The position numbers and the translations under genes are program-made. A stretch of 64,000 nt of DNA from contig NZ_CP016226.1 in assembly GCF_013377235.1 (NCBI RefSeq), positions 372,001 to 436,000 of the forward strand, in the 5' to 3' direction. Source of the DNA: Mannheimia varigena. GTDB lineage: Bacteria > Pseudomonadota > Gammaproteobacteria > Enterobacterales > Pasteurellaceae. Position 1 is the stretch's first letter. Each line of letters begins with the position of its first letter. The notes beneath the pieces are model-generated. The model saw nothing but the letters and a program-made list of their open reading frames with translations, made no database searches and was not told where the DNA came from. Shown in pieces: positions 14,725 to 22,973 of this stretch.

Positions 14725-15594
14725 TTAGCTTTTTACTCGCTGCTCTAAAATTACATTCAGTGTTTTTTGTTTCTGTTTCATTGCTGTTTCAGGTTCTGCT
14801 TTAACTAGCAAAGTGTAGATTAAATCTAGCACAAATAACTGAGACATTTTCGTACCGATAGAATCTCCTTGCATATGTCCTTGGCGATTACCATTAATCA
14901 GCACATAGTTTGCTTCTTCCGTGACAGGGGAACGCAAATTATGTGTAATAGCAATGGTAGTGGCTTTATTAGCCCGAGAGAAACGGAGTGATTTCACCAC
15001 TTCCTCAGAATAACCAGAGTGGCTTATACCAATAACCAAATCTCCTTCTTCAACAAGGGCTGCTTGCATATACATAAAGTGATTATTCGTTACCGCATCA
15101 GTTTGTAACCCAATCCGCATTAATTTATGCTTTGCATCTTCCGCAGTAAGCCCTGATGATCCTACACCAAATAAGAAAATCCGTTTTGCTTTACGTAACT
15201 CCTCAACTACTTTTTCTAACACTTCAAAATCTAACAGATTGATCGTCTCAGTAATCACGTTGCTCAAGCTCGCTTTTAATTTTTCAGCGATATCTTGAGT
15301 TGTATCAGATTCAGCAACATCGGTGTCTAATAACACACGGTTATCTTGATTTTGTGTTGCTAATTCAATTGCTAACTCTAATTTAAAATCCGTATAACCT
15401 TTAAAACCTAGAGTACGACAAAATCGGATAAAGGTTGCCTCCCCTACATCAAGCTGACTAGCAACCTCAGAGAGTGAACATTGATTTAATAATTCAGGCT
15501 GTGACAAAATTGCTGCCGCAATTTTCTTCTCGGTTTTTGTTAAACTGTTTTGAAGAGAACTAATAGTATTCAGAATTTTTCCACGAGCAGACAT
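14725..15594 (-). CDS. MurR/RpiR family regulator
   Basis: A 289-residue regulator with an N-terminal RpiR helix-turn-helix (about residues 1-77, SEVASQLDVGEATFIRFCRTLGF) and a sugar-phosphate-binding SIS domain (about 125-260, FLFGVGSSGLTAEDAKHKL and GISHSGYSEEV). Its co-directional upstream neighbour, ten bases away, is nanQ, so it is probably a sialic acid or amino-sugar regulator comparable to Haemophilus SiaR, though the rest of a nan operon is not in the window. The direct repeats at 16193-16242 may be its operator. Confidence 0.85.
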   Translation of the reverse strand: MSARGKILNTISSLQNSLTKTEKKIAAAILSQPELLNQCSLSEVASQLDVGEATFIRFCRTLGFKGYTDFKLELAIELATQNQDNRVLLDTDVAESDTTQDIAEKLKASLSNVITETINLLDFEVLEKVVEELRKAKRIFLFGVGSSGLTAEDAKHKLMRIGLQTDAVTNNHFMYMQAALVEEGDLVIGISHSGYSEEVVKSLRFSRANKATTIAITHNLRSPVTEEANYVLINGNRQGHMQGDSIGTKMSQLFVLDLIYTLLVKAEPETAMKQKQKTLNVILEQRVKS

Positions 15595-15604
15595 TTTTCG
15601 CCCC

Positions 15605-16069
15605 CTAAATTAACTCGGCAGGCACTTTCACCACCAATTTTTTCAATGTTTTATTGCCGTTTACCGCATTGCCAGGCTTGTGCGGTTCGTAAGGAAAGAA
15701 AATGGCAAACATATTTGGCTTAAGCACCACTTCATTTTTGTCATCAATCGCATCAGTGAGTTGATAGTCGTCTTCATCACGATATTCGTCATATTTACTT
15801 AAATCAGGCTGGCTCAAGCCGTATTCAATCATCTCTTCGCCTTCAATCAATAACTGAATATCCACGAATTTACGGTGCATTTCCGCTTTTTTACCTTCTG
15901 CTGTGCTAGTTTCAAAGCTCATCACATTCATTCGGATACCTTCTTCTAGCTCTTGCCAACCTAACTCTAAATTGGCTAAATCTAATGTTTTAAGCTTTTG
16001 GCAAAGGCGAGAAAATACCGAGGGCAGTGATTTCACATAATCATCTCTTGATAAATCGGCTAAGATCAT
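15605..16069 (-). CDS. nanQ: NanQ/YhcH family N-acetylneuraminate anomerase
   Basis: A 154-residue cupin-like protein of the YhcH/YjgK/YiaL family. NanQ converts the alpha anomer of sialic acid to the open-chain or beta form used by the aldolase. The metal-binding AELHRKFVDIQLLIEGEE-type block (here EMHRKFVDIQLLIEG), EDDYQLTD and MFAIFFPYEPHKPG are all present. ATG 16069 is chosen, not an upstream ATG at 16138, because AGGAG lies directly before it. It is the first gene of a two-gene unit with the RpiR regulator. Confidence 0.85.
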   Translation of the reverse strand: MILADLSRDDYVKSLPSVFSRLCQKLKTLDLANLELGWQELEEGIRMNVMSFETSTAEGKKAEMHRKFVDIQLLIEGEEMIEYGLSQPDLSKYDEYRDEDDYQLTDAIDDKNEVVLKPNMFAIFFPYEPHKPGNAVNGNKTLKKLVVKVPAELI

Positions 16070-16192
16070 ATAATTCTCCTTAAATGATAATATAATAAAG
16101 CACTCCACAATTACTCTTTTTATGAAGATATGCTCCAATACAAGTAGAATAATAGCTTATATAGAGAATCTCAATAGAAAAACATTAAAAAT

Positions 16193-16242
16193 GAGAACTT
16201 GATCAAATTTTGAGAGCGAATTGCAAATTTTAGAGAGAACTT
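16193..16242 (-). promoter_or_regulatory. Direct repeats upstream of nanQ, possible operator
   Basis: CAAATTTTGAGAG (16204-16216) recurs as CAAATTTTAGAGAG (16224-16237), 20 bp apart, and GAGAACTT occurs at 16193 and 16235, 42 bp apart. The spacing is near whole helical turns. The repeats lie between the ppx terminator and the nanQ start; an RpiR binding site is an inference only. Confidence 0.35.
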
Positions 16243-16260
16243 ATCCGCTTGTAAGAATTA

Positions 16261-16286
16261 AAATGGACGTACCCTTACGTCCATTT
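16261..16286 (-). terminator. Rho-independent terminator after ppx
   Basis: AAATGGACGTA (16261-16271) and TACGTCCATTT (16276-16286) form a perfect stem with a CCCT loop, eight bases beyond the ppx stop. Confidence 0.85.
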
Positions 16287-16293
16287 TTATAAG

Positions 16294-17796
16294 TTAAGAA
16301 ATATTAAAAATAAGATCGGTATTACCTAACATTTTCTGCTCTTCCTCCAAATCGATTAATATCAGAGGATTATTTGTTAAGAAATCTTTCTCAAATTTTA
16401 AGTGCCAATCGTTATTTTCAATCGTTAAATCAAGCTGCTTTGGTGCAACTGTTGCTTGTCGAGAACGATTTAGTAATACAGCTAAACGGAAAACTCTGAC
16501 AAGCGTTAAAATATCTCGGCACTGATAACGATTGATACTGCGGATATCTGAACGCTTGAAACCTTTGATATGATATCGCATTAATACCGCTAATAGTGTT
16601 TGCTGTTCAAAATCAAAGCCTGGTAAGTCACGATTAGCAATCAAATAAGCAGAATGGCGATTAAGATTATTATGGTTTACTACAATCCCAATTTCGTGTA
16701 ATAAACTTGCCCATTTTAATATTGAACGTAAATCTTGTACTTGTCGGCGATTTTTCCACGTTTTGATTTGGTCAAATAGAATGAGAGCCGTCTGCTCTAC
16801 TCTTTTTGCTTGCTGTTTATCTAAATCAAACTGCTCTGCTAATGCTTCGGCCGTACGTTGACGAATATTCCCAACCTGAAACCCTTTTTCCAGCCCATAC
16901 ATTACCCCTTCTCGTAACGCACCATTTGAATAGCGTAATACTTCAATTCTAAATGTATGGAATAAGGCAAGCAAAATCGCTAACCCTGGCACTAAAACAT
17001 CCGCTCGCTCATCAAGTAAACCCCGCAATTTAATCTCATTCAGTGATTTAAACCCTAAGCAAATATCAATTAGTTTTTGTAAGCGAGATTCCGTAATTAA
17101 ACCATCACGATAGCCATTAGCAATCAGCACTTGATGCACAGTTTTAATGGTGCCTGATGAGCCAAGCGCATAAGTCCAACCAAGCTCTTGATATTCCCAC
17201 ATCAAATCTTCAATTTTTTCCATTGCAGTTTGATAGGCGCTATCAAAACGCTCAATGGTTAGCTCTCCATTAGGGAAAAAGCGTTTGGCAAAGCTCACAC
17301 ACCCCATATGGCGACTTTCTGCTCGAATAGGCGTGAAATTATCACCAATTGTAATTTCAGTTGATCCGCCACCAATATCCACCACCAACTTTCGCCCTGT
17401 TTCTGGCTGAGTATGGCTGACACCTGAATAAATTAACCGAGCCTCTTCTTGACCAGAAATAATTGAAATTGGATAAGGAAACACTTCTTTTGCGTGTTTA
17501 AGGAAATCTTGATTATTAATCGCCCTTCGCAACGTATACGTACCAACCACCTTTACATTCTCAGGTGAAAAGCCTTTCAAACGTTTTGCAAATAAGGCTA
17601 AGCAAGCCACCCCTCTATCAATAGCTTCTTGACTAAGTATTAAGTTTTCATCCAGCCCATCAGCTAATCGTACACGGCGCTTAAGACGAGAAAGGACTTG
17701 AATTGAGCCATTCACAATACGGGCTACAATCATATGAAAGCTGTTTGAGCCTAAATCAATTGCAGCAAATTCACGAGGAGCGATATTTGATGACAT
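16294..17796 (-). CDS. ppx: Exopolyphosphatase
   Basis: A 500-residue Ppx/GppA phosphatase that releases phosphate from the ends of polyphosphate. The ASKHA-fold motifs are the first phosphate loop AAIDLGSNSFHMIVAR (about residues 10-25), VVDIGGGSTEITIG (about 140) and the ALGSSGTIK loop (about 215); the C-terminal HD-like half (ASLLHEIGIVVNH...HSAYLI) is also there. The sequence aligns along its length with E. coli Ppx more closely than with GppA. ppk is not adjacent, unlike E. coli. Confidence 0.88.
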   Translation of the reverse strand: MSSNIAPREFAAIDLGSNSFHMIVARIVNGSIQVLSRLKRRVRLADGLDENLILSQEAIDRGVACLALFAKRLKGFSPENVKVVGTYTLRRAINNQDFLKHAKEVFPYPISIISGQEEARLIYSGVSHTQPETGRKLVVDIGGGSTEITIGDNFTPIRAESRHMGCVSFAKRFFPNGELTIERFDSAYQTAMEKIEDLMWEYQELGWTYALGSSGTIKTVHQVLIANGYRDGLITESRLQKLIDICLGFKSLNEIKLRGLLDERADVLVPGLAILLALFHTFRIEVLRYSNGALREGVMYGLEKGFQVGNIRQRTAEALAEQFDLDKQQAKRVEQTALILFDQIKTWKNRRQVQDLRSILKWASLLHEIGIVVNHNNLNRHSAYLIANRDLPGFDFEQQTLLAVLMRYHIKGFKRSDIRSINRYQCRDILTLVRVFRLAVLLNRSRQATVAPKQLDLTIENNDWHLKFEKDFLTNNPLILIDLEEEQKMLGNTDLIFNIS

Positions 17797-17988
17797 AACA
17801 AAATCCCTTAATAACTATAAATGATAAGATATTACCATTTTTAAGCTAAATATCACTACAAAATTTAACGAACTTTTTGATAACAGATTTAAATCATAAA
17901 ATTAACACAAAATTTTTTGACGAATTGGCAGAAAAAGACTAGGATTTACTTAATTATTTTCAATAAAACTCAACTAAGAGAGGTCTTT

Positions 17989-18318
17989 ATGTCTGAAGTA
18001 AATAAATCATTCCACGATATGTTGGAATATGTACATCTTTACCGCCTAAAAAACAAATTACACCGAGAAACTGCTGATAACGATCGCAAAATTCGTGATA
18101 ACCAAAAACGTGTATTGTTATTGGATAATCTAACTCAATACATTACAGATGAAATGTCTATTGAAGAAATTCGAGCTATTATTGCCAATATGCGTGATGA
18201 CTACGAAAACCGTGTTGATGATTATATGATTCGTAACGCAGAACTTTCAAAACAACGCCGTGAAATCCGCCAAAAAATGGCAGCTCATAAACAAGCACCA
18301 ACGAATAAAAAAGCATAA
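17989..18318 (+). CDS. tmaR: PTS system regulator TmaR (YeeX)
   Basis: A 109-residue coiled-coil protein of the UPF0265/YeeX family. The block KNKLHRETADNDRKIRDNQKRVLLLDNL followed by YENRVDDYMIRNAELSKQRREI is almost unchanged from E. coli TmaR, which clusters PTS Enzyme I at the cell pole when phosphorylated on tyrosine. ATG 17989 is chosen because GAGAGG precedes it; the longer frame from 17917 has no ribosome site. Lying 65 bases from the convergent PTS permease gene is fitting, and the two share a two-way terminator. Confidence 0.9.
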   Translation: MSEVNKSFHDMLEYVHLYRLKNKLHRETADNDRKIRDNQKRVLLLDNLTQYITDEMSIEEIRAIIANMRDDYENRVDDYMIRNAELSKQRREIRQKMAAHKQAPTNKKA

Positions 18319-18322
18319 AATT

Positions 18323-18369
18323 CAAGCGGTCAATTTCTTGCAAAATTTTGCGAAAAATTAACCGCTTGT
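18323..18369. terminator. Two-way terminator made of inverted uptake signals (tmaR / PTS)
   Basis: CAAGCGGTCAATTT and AAATTAACCGCTTG pair across a TTGCAAAATTTTGCG loop, with A/T runs on both flanks. It lies between two convergent genes. Confidence 0.8.
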
Positions 18370-18383
18370 TTATTGCTTCAGTT

Positions 18384-19832
18384 TTAGAGTTTCTTCATCG
18401 CGTCTGCAACAAATTCCGCCTCTGTGCCCAAAATAACTTGGAATGCGTTTCCCCCTAATTTGATATTACCTTTCGAGCCTAATGCTTTTAATTGCGCATC
18501 ATTGACTTTTGAAACATCTGCTAAGGTTAAACGTAAACGTGTAATACAAGCATCAATATTGAGTAAGTTTTCTTTACCGCCTAGGGCATCCATAAACTGT
18601 TTTGCTCGTTCTTGATGAGATGTGGTATTGACTGCTTGTGCCTCAACATCATCTTCACGTCCCGGTGTTTTTAAATTAAACACTTTGATCACCATGCGGA
18701 AAAGCACATAGTAAATCACTGCGAAAACTAAACCTTGTACCAACAACATATACCATTGAACGGCAAGTGGGTTGCGGCTAGATAAGACTAAGTCTACTAA
18801 GCCCGCACTAAAACCGAAACCGGCAATCCATTCCATAGATGCAGCAATGTAAACTGAAAGGCCAGTTAATAACGCGTGTACCACATAAAGCACAGGTGCT
18901 ACAAACATAAAAGCGAACTCAAGGGGCTCAGTAATGCCGGTGAAAAATGATGCTAAAGCGGCTGCGAACATAATAGATGCCACTTGCACTTTTTTCGCCG
19001 GTTTTGCACTATGATAAATCGCTAATGCCGCTGCCGGTAAACCAAACATCATAACAGGGAAGAAACCAGCTTGGTACATACCAGTTACGCCTACCACTGC
19101 TTTGCCTTCCGCTAACGACTTCGCACCGCCTAAGAAGTTTGGAATATCGTTAATGCCTGCTACGTCAAACCAGAACACAGAGTTAAGTGCGTGGTGTAAG
19201 CCAACAGGAATTAATAAACGGTTGAAGAAAGCATAAATACCAGCACCGACAGAGCCCATATCTTTGATTGATTCACCGAATGAAACTAATCCACCGAAAA
19301 TAACAGGCCATACATAAAGTAAAATGAAGGCAACCACGATCATCACAACCGATACTACAATCGGCACTAAACGTTTACCGCTAAAGAAGGATAACGCTTT
19401 CGGCAATTCCACTTGGTAGAAACGGTTATAAAGTTCTGCTGAAATTACACCCACTAAAATCCCGATAAATTGGTTGTTGATTTTACCGAATGCTGCCGGT
19501 ACTTGATCAACTGCAATACCTTGTAATTGAGCCACAGCTCCCGGTGCAAGCAAGGTGGTAATCACCAAATAACCGACTAAGCCGGATAATGCTGCTGCCC
19601 CATCTTTTTCTTTTGACATACCAAAAGCAACACCCACAGCAAATAAAATCGACATATTATCAATAATTGCCGCACCGGATTTGATTAACAATGCCGCCAG
19701 CTGGCTGTTTGCCCCCCAGCCGTCCGGGTCGATCCAATAACCAATCCCCATTAATAGTGCTGCAGCCGGTAAAGCCGCCACTGGCACCATTAAGGCTCTA
19801 CCGATTTTTTGTAGATAACCTAAAATACTCAT
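18384..19832 (-). CDS. PTS permease IIBC, N-acetylglucosamine type, without IIA
   Basis: A 482-residue membrane permease. The EIIC part has about ten helices (residues 1-380), the substrate-loop GITEPLEF and SAGL; after a linker (LKTPGREDDVE, also in NagE) comes an EIIB domain with the phosphorylated cysteine in NIDACITRLRLTL, near residue 425. The sequence follows E. coli NagE closely but stops where NagE continues into IIA, so phosphate must come from a separate IIA such as Crr. Glucose or GlcNAc specificity cannot be settled; NagE is the best match. The start is ATG 19832, with GGAGG before it. A CRP-like site lies upstream at 19917. Confidence 0.82.
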   Translation of the reverse strand: MSILGYLQKIGRALMVPVAALPAAALLMGIGYWIDPDGWGANSQLAALLIKSGAAIIDNMSILFAVGVAFGMSKEKDGAAALSGLVGYLVITTLLAPGAVAQLQGIAVDQVPAAFGKINNQFIGILVGVISAELYNRFYQVELPKALSFFSGKRLVPIVVSVVMIVVAFILLYVWPVIFGGLVSFGESIKDMGSVGAGIYAFFNRLLIPVGLHHALNSVFWFDVAGINDIPNFLGGAKSLAEGKAVVGVTGMYQAGFFPVMMFGLPAAALAIYHSAKPAKKVQVASIMFAAALASFFTGITEPLEFAFMFVAPVLYVVHALLTGLSVYIAASMEWIAGFGFSAGLVDLVLSSRNPLAVQWYMLLVQGLVFAVIYYVLFRMVIKVFNLKTPGREDDVEAQAVNTTSHQERAKQFMDALGGKENLLNIDACITRLRLTLADVSKVNDAQLKALGSKGNIKLGGNAFQVILGTEAEFVADAMKKL

Positions 19833-19916
19833 ACAAACCTCCAATTAATTAACTCATATTGAGTAGAAATAGAATAGAAAAAAAGCATTTTAGAGACAAT
19901 CACCTAAATTAAGTTT

Positions 19917-19932
19917 TGTGATCCATTTCAAA
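19917..19932 (-). promoter_or_regulatory. CRP-like site upstream of the PTS permease
   Basis: TGTGATCCATTTCAAA has the TGTGA arm intact and TCAAA for TCACA, at a suitable position about 85 bases before the permease start. Carbon-catabolite control is plausible for an amino-sugar permease. Confidence 0.4.
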
Positions 19933-19952
19933 AAAATTTTAGAGTAAAACTT

Positions 19953-19999
19953 CAAGCGGTCAAATTCTTACAAAATTTTACGAAAAAATAACCGCTTGT
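19953..19999. terminator. Inverted uptake signals upstream of the lysine riboswitch
   Basis: CAAGCGGTCAAATT and AATAACCGCTTGTT face each other around TACAAAATTTTACG. It lies between the divergent PTS and lysC promoters, where a terminator has no obvious gene to stop; it may block antisense or leftover transcripts. Confidence 0.65.
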
Positions 20000-20033
20000 T
20001 TTCACCCCTCGTGCTAAGTTTTTCAAATATTCA

Positions 20034-20062
20034 TTGACAAAACTGAGATAAAAAGGTATTTC
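20034..20062 (+). promoter_or_regulatory. Probable promoter of the riboswitch-lysC transcript
   Basis: TTGACA at 20034-20039 and TATTTC at 20057-20062 with a 17-base spacer. It lies about 50 bases before the aptamer and is the only good -35 element in the 554-bp gap between the PTS gene and lysC. Confidence 0.55.
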
Positions 20063-20069
20063 TATACCG

Positions 20070-20112
20070 TTTTTTCAATCCATTGAAAAAAGAGTAATGG
20101 CATTGCCATTAC
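20070..20112 (+). other. Two hairpins in the lysC leader before the aptamer
   Basis: TTTTTTCAA (20070-20078) pairs with TTGAAAAAA (20083-20091), and GTAATGGC (20094-20101) with GCCATTAC (20105-20112). Both are perfect, sit directly before the lysine aptamer and are not part of the usual aptamer core. Confidence 0.6.
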
Positions 20113-20285
20113 AGGAGAGGTGCAACACTCAGGCAACTTAATTTAAGGCAACTAGGGCCGTTTGAGAATTAAGTGATGGGAGTGATTGCCGAGGTGTGAA
20201 TTCACTAGACTGGAATTAACATCGGCTGAGCAGGTTGAATCCTATCAGCTGTCATTTAATAGCAAATATTAAATGGAGTGCTCTG
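20113..20285 (+). promoter_or_regulatory. Lysine riboswitch (L box) controlling lysC
   Basis: The leader shows the conserved L-box elements in order: AGGAGAGGTGC, AGGGCCGTTTGAG, GGGAGTGATTGCCGAGGTG, CATCGGCTGAGCAGGTTGAATCC (split: CATCGGCTGAGC then AGGTTGAATCC) and the closing GGAGTGCTCT that pairs with the start to form P1. It ends about 100 bases before the aspartokinase ATG, the same arrangement as E. coli lysC. High lysine should reduce expression. I see no clear downstream terminator with a U-run, so translational or RNase-linked control is as likely as attenuation. Confidence 0.88.
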
Positions 20286-20386
20286 ATTAATTGGTTCTCT
20301 AATCAAACCGTATAATCTACTCAAATTTCCTTTCCGAATATCCCCTAACACAACATTTATCTATTTTGTTTTAAGGAAATTTTATT

Positions 20387-21739
20387 ATGTCTCATCTTTC
20401 TGTGGCTAAATTCGGTGGTACAAGCGTTGCTAATTTTGATGCAATGACTTCTTCTGCCAATATCGTTATTGCTGATGCAAACACTCGTGTAGTGGTACTT
20501 TCTGCCTCTGCCGGCGTGACTAACTATTTAGTAGAATTAGCCAACGGTTGCGAAAAGGAAAAGCGTGATGAAATCATCGCTGCAGTTGGTCAAATTCAAT
20601 ACAACATTATCGAAAAATTACAACAACAAGATAATGTTCGTGCTGAAATTGATGAATTATTAGCCCACATTGAAGCCTTAGCAGAATCCGCAAGCCTTGC
20701 AACCTCTGCTGCATTAAGCGATGAATTAATCAGTCATGGTGAAATGATGTCCACCAAAATCTTCACCCAATTATTAATTGAGCGTAACCATCCTGCTGTA
20801 TGGGTTGATGTTCGTGACGTTGTTGCGACAAATAACCATTATGGTAAAGCAGCACCAAATGACGAAAAAACACAGACTCAATCTGATAGCATCATTAAGC
20901 CATTAATTGAATCAGGCAAAATTGTCATTACCCAAGGCTTTATTGGTCGTGATGATGAAGGAAAAACAACTACATTGGGTCGTGGTGGTTCAGATTATTC
21001 TGCAGCCCTATTAGCCGAAGTATTAAATGCTAATGATGTGTTAATTTGGACAGATGTTCCAGGCATCTACACAACTGACCCACGTGTTGTACCAAACGCA
21101 CAACGCATTGATACAATGGCATTTAATGAGGCTGCTGAAATGGCAACCTTTGGTGCAAAAGTATTACATCCTGCAACCTTATTACCGGCCGTGCGTAGCA
21201 ATATTCCTGTTTATGTAGGTTCAAGTAAAGCACCGGAACAAGGTGGCACCTGGGTAACCCGTGATCCACAACCACGTCCAACTTTCCGTGCTATTGCGTT
21301 ACGCCGCAACCAAATTTTATTAACGCTTTCAAGTCTTTCGATGCTTCATGCTCAAGGTTTCTTAGCAAATGTATTTGCTATTTTAGCAAAACACAAAATT
21401 TCAGTAGATGTGATTACCACATCAGAAGTAAGTGTAGCCTTAACCTTAGATAAAACAGGCTCAGCATCGTCTGGGGCTGAAATGCTATCAAGCGAATTAT
21501 TAGACGAATTAAACGCTTATTGCAATGTACAGGTAGAAACCGATTTGGCCTTAGTTGCGATTATTGGTAATAACCTACATGCTCAATCTGGTGTAGCTAA
21601 GAAACTATTCAATACACTTGAAACTTATAACATTCGATTAATCAGCTATGGTGCAAGTAGTAACAATGTATGTACACTTGTTAGAAACGAAGATGCTGAT
21701 GATGTTGTTCGTGCCTTACACAAAGGTTTATTTGAATAA
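20387..21739 (+). CDS. lysC: Lysine-sensitive aspartokinase III
   Basis: A 450-residue monofunctional aspartate kinase (449 in E. coli), phosphorylating L-aspartate as the first step to lysine, diaminopimelate, threonine and methionine. The N-terminal SVAKFGGTSVANFDAM motif begins at residue 5; the kinase domain continues to about residue 290 and is followed by two ACT domains (about 310-450) that bind lysine. It starts at ATG 20387 after AAGGAAA. The lysine riboswitch in its leader confirms the lysine branch. It is followed by a two-way terminator. Confidence 0.95.
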   Translation: MSHLSVAKFGGTSVANFDAMTSSANIVIADANTRVVVLSASAGVTNYLVELANGCEKEKRDEIIAAVGQIQYNIIEKLQQQDNVRAEIDELLAHIEALAESASLATSAALSDELISHGEMMSTKIFTQLLIERNHPAVWVDVRDVVATNNHYGKAAPNDEKTQTQSDSIIKPLIESGKIVITQGFIGRDDEGKTTTLGRGGSDYSAALLAEVLNANDVLIWTDVPGIYTTDPRVVPNAQRIDTMAFNEAAEMATFGAKVLHPATLLPAVRSNIPVYVGSSKAPEQGGTWVTRDPQPRPTFRAIALRRNQILLTLSSLSMLHAQGFLANVFAILAKHKISVDVITTSEVSVALTLDKTGSASSGAEMLSSELLDELNAYCNVQVETDLALVAIIGNNLHAQSGVAKKLFNTLETYNIRLISYGASSNNVCTLVRNEDADDVVRALHKGLFE

Positions 21740-21753
21740 GTAATTATAGTGTA

Positions 21754-21799
21754 ACAAGCGGTCATTTTTGTAAAATTTCTTACCAAAATGACCGCTTGC
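21754..21799. terminator. Uptake-signal hairpin after lysC
   Basis: ACAAGCGGTCATTTT and AAAATGACCGCTTGC pair with a loop of TGTAAAATTTCTTACC. It separates lysC from the VanZ gene. Confidence 0.8.
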
Positions 21800-21819
21800 T
21801 CATTTACCTAAAAGTAAAA

Positions 21820-22164
21820 ATGAACAAATTCGGACTATTAGCCTTAATATGGTTTATTGTTGGTATTTATGCTCTTATTTTTCGTGAAGGCACAAATGAA
21901 CCGCCCCTATTCCCTTACTTAGACAAACTTAGCCATTTTGGGCTTTTCTTTATTCAACTTTGGTTACTAGCAAGGTTTTTTATACAATTTAATAAAGCAA
22001 TTCCCTATTTAGGCTTAATGATTTTTGCCCTGCTCTATGCCATTACTAGCGAATTGATGCAGGCGCTATTAACCGAAACTCGCACCGGCTCTTGGTTAGA
22101 CGGATTAGCTGATATAATGGGGGCTAACCTTGCGTTACTGCTTGCTCAATATTACAAAAAATAG
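21820..22164 (+). CDS. VanZ family membrane protein
   Basis: A 114-residue protein with four predicted membrane helices. The DKLSHFGLFFIQL segment and the late SELMQALLTETRTGSWLDGLADIMGAN match the VanZ-like family (the D-x-x-x-H and R-x-x-x-x-x-D positions). Family members range from teicoplanin-resistance VanZ to small proteins of unknown role; a resistance function should not be assumed. ATG 21820 is preferred to a start at 21796 inside the lysC terminator stem. Confidence 0.82.
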   Translation: MNKFGLLALIWFIVGIYALIFREGTNEPPLFPYLDKLSHFGLFFIQLWLLARFFIQFNKAIPYLGLMIFALLYAITSELMQALLTETRTGSWLDGLADIMGANLALLLAQYYKK

Positions 22165-22174
22165 AAAAAAATTA

Positions 22175-22203
22175 ACCGCTTGCATTCAGAAAACACAAGC
22201 GGC
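22175..22203. terminator. Inverted uptake signals between the VanZ gene and nrdR
   Basis: ACCGCTTGC (22175-22183) and ACAAGCGGC (22195-22203) form a short imperfect stem between convergent genes; the second copy differs from the consensus at its last base. Confidence 0.6.
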
Positions 22204-22221
22204 TGACGATATATTACCAGC

Positions 22222-22671
22222 TTACTCTTTTAACTTCTCTATTTCTTTAGTGAACTCTTCCATATCACTAAAACTGAGATAAATTGAGGCAAAGCGAATA
22301 TAGGCAACTTTATCTAATTGTTTCAATGCATCCATCGCTAATGTACCGATATGGCGGCTCGGAACCTCTCGTTCTCCCATAGACTGTAACTTGATAATAA
22401 TTTGACTAATCGCCTTCTCTACATCATCTGCACTTACAGGGCGTTTATTTAACGCTCTTCTTAGTCCCAATCTTAATTTCTCCGCATCAAACGGCTCTCG
22501 GCTACCATCATTTTTAATTACATAAGGTACAACAAGCTCAGCTGATTCAAAGGTGGTAAAACGCTCCTTACAGCCCACACATTCACGGCGACGACGGATT
22601 TGATAGCCATTTGCTGCAAGGCGCGAATCTATTACTTTCGTTTCTTCTGTTGCACAGAATGGACAACGCAT
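22222..22671 (-). CDS. nrdR: Transcriptional repressor NrdR
   Basis: A 149-residue repressor of ribonucleotide reductase genes. The N-terminal zinc ribbon has CPFC (3-6) and CVGC (31-34), with the basic ...RRRREC DNA-binding stretch, then an ATP-cone domain binding ATP/dATP (VPYVIKNDGSREPFDAEKL onward). Its ATG overlaps the last base of the ycgL stop (TAATG), so both are translated from one transcript with dnaB upstream. Confidence 0.96.
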   Translation of the reverse strand: MRCPFCATEETKVIDSRLAANGYQIRRRRECVGCKERFTTFESAELVVPYVIKNDGSREPFDAEKLRLGLRRALNKRPVSADDVEKAISQIIIKLQSMGEREVPSRHIGTLAMDALKQLDKVAYIRFASIYLSFSDMEEFTKEIEKLKE

Positions 22672-22973
22672 TACATTTCTCCTCTATTCTGAGCAACAAA
22701 TGCTTTATATAAATTCTCTGGCGGCGGGGGCATCTGCAAATAATAGCCTTGTTCTGCAAGTTTCTGTAAAACTTCTTCATTCTTTGCTCTCGCCAATGCT
22801 TTGCCGCCTGTTAAGTTAAACATCATCACAAACTCGGGCTTTCCAAATAACTCACGTAGCGTTTCTGGTACTTGTTCAAATTGATCACGCTTAGGTAAAT
22901 ATAAATACATTTCATCTTTCACTTTGCTCCGATAAATCGCGCAAAGTGTTATTGAATTAGTATTCATCGTCAT
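22671..22973 (-). CDS. ycgL: YcgL domain protein
   Basis: A 100-residue protein matching the YcgL/DUF709 family; the CAIYRSKVKDEMYLYLPKRDQFEQVPETL block and the ending QMPPPPEN are family features. Its fold is known but function is not. AGGAG six bases before ATG 22973 supports that start; the start codon lies 17 bases inside dnaB, so the genes overlap. Sits between dnaB and nrdR as one minus-strand unit. Confidence 0.88.
   Translation of the reverse strand: MTMNTNSITLCAIYRSKVKDEMYLYLPKRDQFEQVPETLRELFGKPEFVMMFNLTGGKALARAKNEEVLQKLAEQGYYLQMPPPPENLYKAFVAQNRGEM

Noticed and set aside
21820..22164. Glycopeptide resistance from the VanZ-like gene
   Set aside because: Only the small membrane domain is shared; no VanA/H/X cluster is present, and Gram-negative bacteria are intrinsically insensitive.
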